NCBI GenBank assembly: GCA_938045195.1
Contig: CALINC010000054.1
Location: 1 to 13,704, forward strand
Length of the DNA: 13,704 bases
Direction: 5' to 3'
DNA from: an uncultured Treponema sp.
GTDB lineage: Bacteria > Spirochaetota > Spirochaetia > Treponematales > Treponemataceae
How positions within the stretch are numbered: position 1 is the stretch's first letter; every line of letters starts with the position of its first letter. Below, one piece after another: positions 13,574 through 13,704 of the stretch. The position numbers were made by a program, and so were the translations under genes. The notes below the pieces were generated by a model. That model was not told the origin of the DNA and did no database searches. It was given only the letters and a program-made list of their open reading frames with translations.

Positions 13574-13704
13574 TCATAACTCAAGGATATTCAAAATGCT
13601 TTTGTCAAAATAGTTTTTCACTTCAGCGTTATGCGAAATCATAATTACGGTTTTACTTTCTTTTGTAACTAAATCATTAATCAAAGAATACACTACCACT
13701 GCGA
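13574..13704 (-). CDS. ABC transporter ATPase, C-terminal end (partial)
   Basis: The final 42 residues of a protein that enters from beyond the right edge, ending at a TGA at 13574-13576. The visible part is a VVVYSLINDLV helix, then the strand and switch histidine TVIMISHN, followed by a short tail (KNYFDKSILNILEL). The strand plus ISHN, with the preceding helix, is the usual layout just after Walker B in ABC ATPases, and the protein stops soon after, as single-domain ATPases do. Walker A, signature and Walker B lie outside the window, so the call rests on the H-loop context alone. Confidence 0.6.
   Translation of the reverse strand, partial: AVVVYSLINDLVTKESKTVIMISHNAEVKNYFDKSILNILEL

Overview
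The window looks like a chromosomal segment of a spirochaete, most likely a Treponema close to the oral/animal group (T. denticola, T. pedis and relatives). That assignment rests on AT-rich intergenic DNA with strong TTGACA/TATAAT-type promoters, an exported binding protein whose signal peptide ends in WAGGS (a style common in treponemal exported proteins), ThyX as thymidylate synthase, and a four-gene NAD(P)-linked [FeFe] hydrogenase operon. It is inference from gene content and style; I ran no search. No rRNA, tRNA, CRISPR array, IS element or phage gene is visible.

Layout. (1) 164-2649, plus strand: an enlarged ribose-phosphate pyrophosphokinase (prs) and a short FGGY-family sugar kinase joined by an ATGA overlap. 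(2) 2612-4462, minus strand: thyX followed by an orphan MoxR-type AAA+ ATPase. The MoxR gene runs tail to tail into the sugar kinase and overlaps it by 38 bp. (3) 4541-4684, plus strand: a 47-codon ORF that looks like the start of a truncated membrane protein, divergent from thyX. (4) 4828-7638, minus strand: a complete metal-chelate (iron-siderophore/haem/cobalamin/molybdate-type) ABC importer operon of binding protein, FecCD permease and ATPase, each junction translationally overlapped. (5) 7639-8203: a 565-bp intergenic stretch with two good promoters, a long imperfect inverted repeat flanking one of them, and two further hairpins. (6) 8204-8824, plus strand: a lone NitT/TauT-type ABC ATPase. 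(7) 8836-13303, minus strand: hndABCD, a multi-subunit [FeFe] hydrogenase from one strong promoter. (8) 13304-13704: that promoter, a 43-codon ORF on the plus strand and, on the minus strand, the C-terminal end of another ABC ATPase that runs off the window.

How the genes work together. hndABCD encodes a cytoplasmic NAD(P)H/ferredoxin-linked hydrogenase: HndA and HndC are NuoE- and NuoF-like diaphorase modules, HndB is a small thioredoxin-like subunit, and HndD is the catalytic H-cluster subunit. In a fermentative anaerobe it would vent reductant as H2 or take H2 up, possibly by electron bifurcation. The nearby importer could supply iron or another metal, but no sequence link between the two was found. 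prs and thyX serve nucleotide synthesis in separate transcription units.

I do not see a clear-cut new system. The points most worth a second look are the paired operator-like inverted repeat around the importer promoter, the HndB subunit that has lost cluster cysteines, the enlarged Prs, the apparently leaderless thyX, and the orphan ABC ATPase. Several start codons were moved from the longest open frame to internal starts on the basis of ribosome binding sites.
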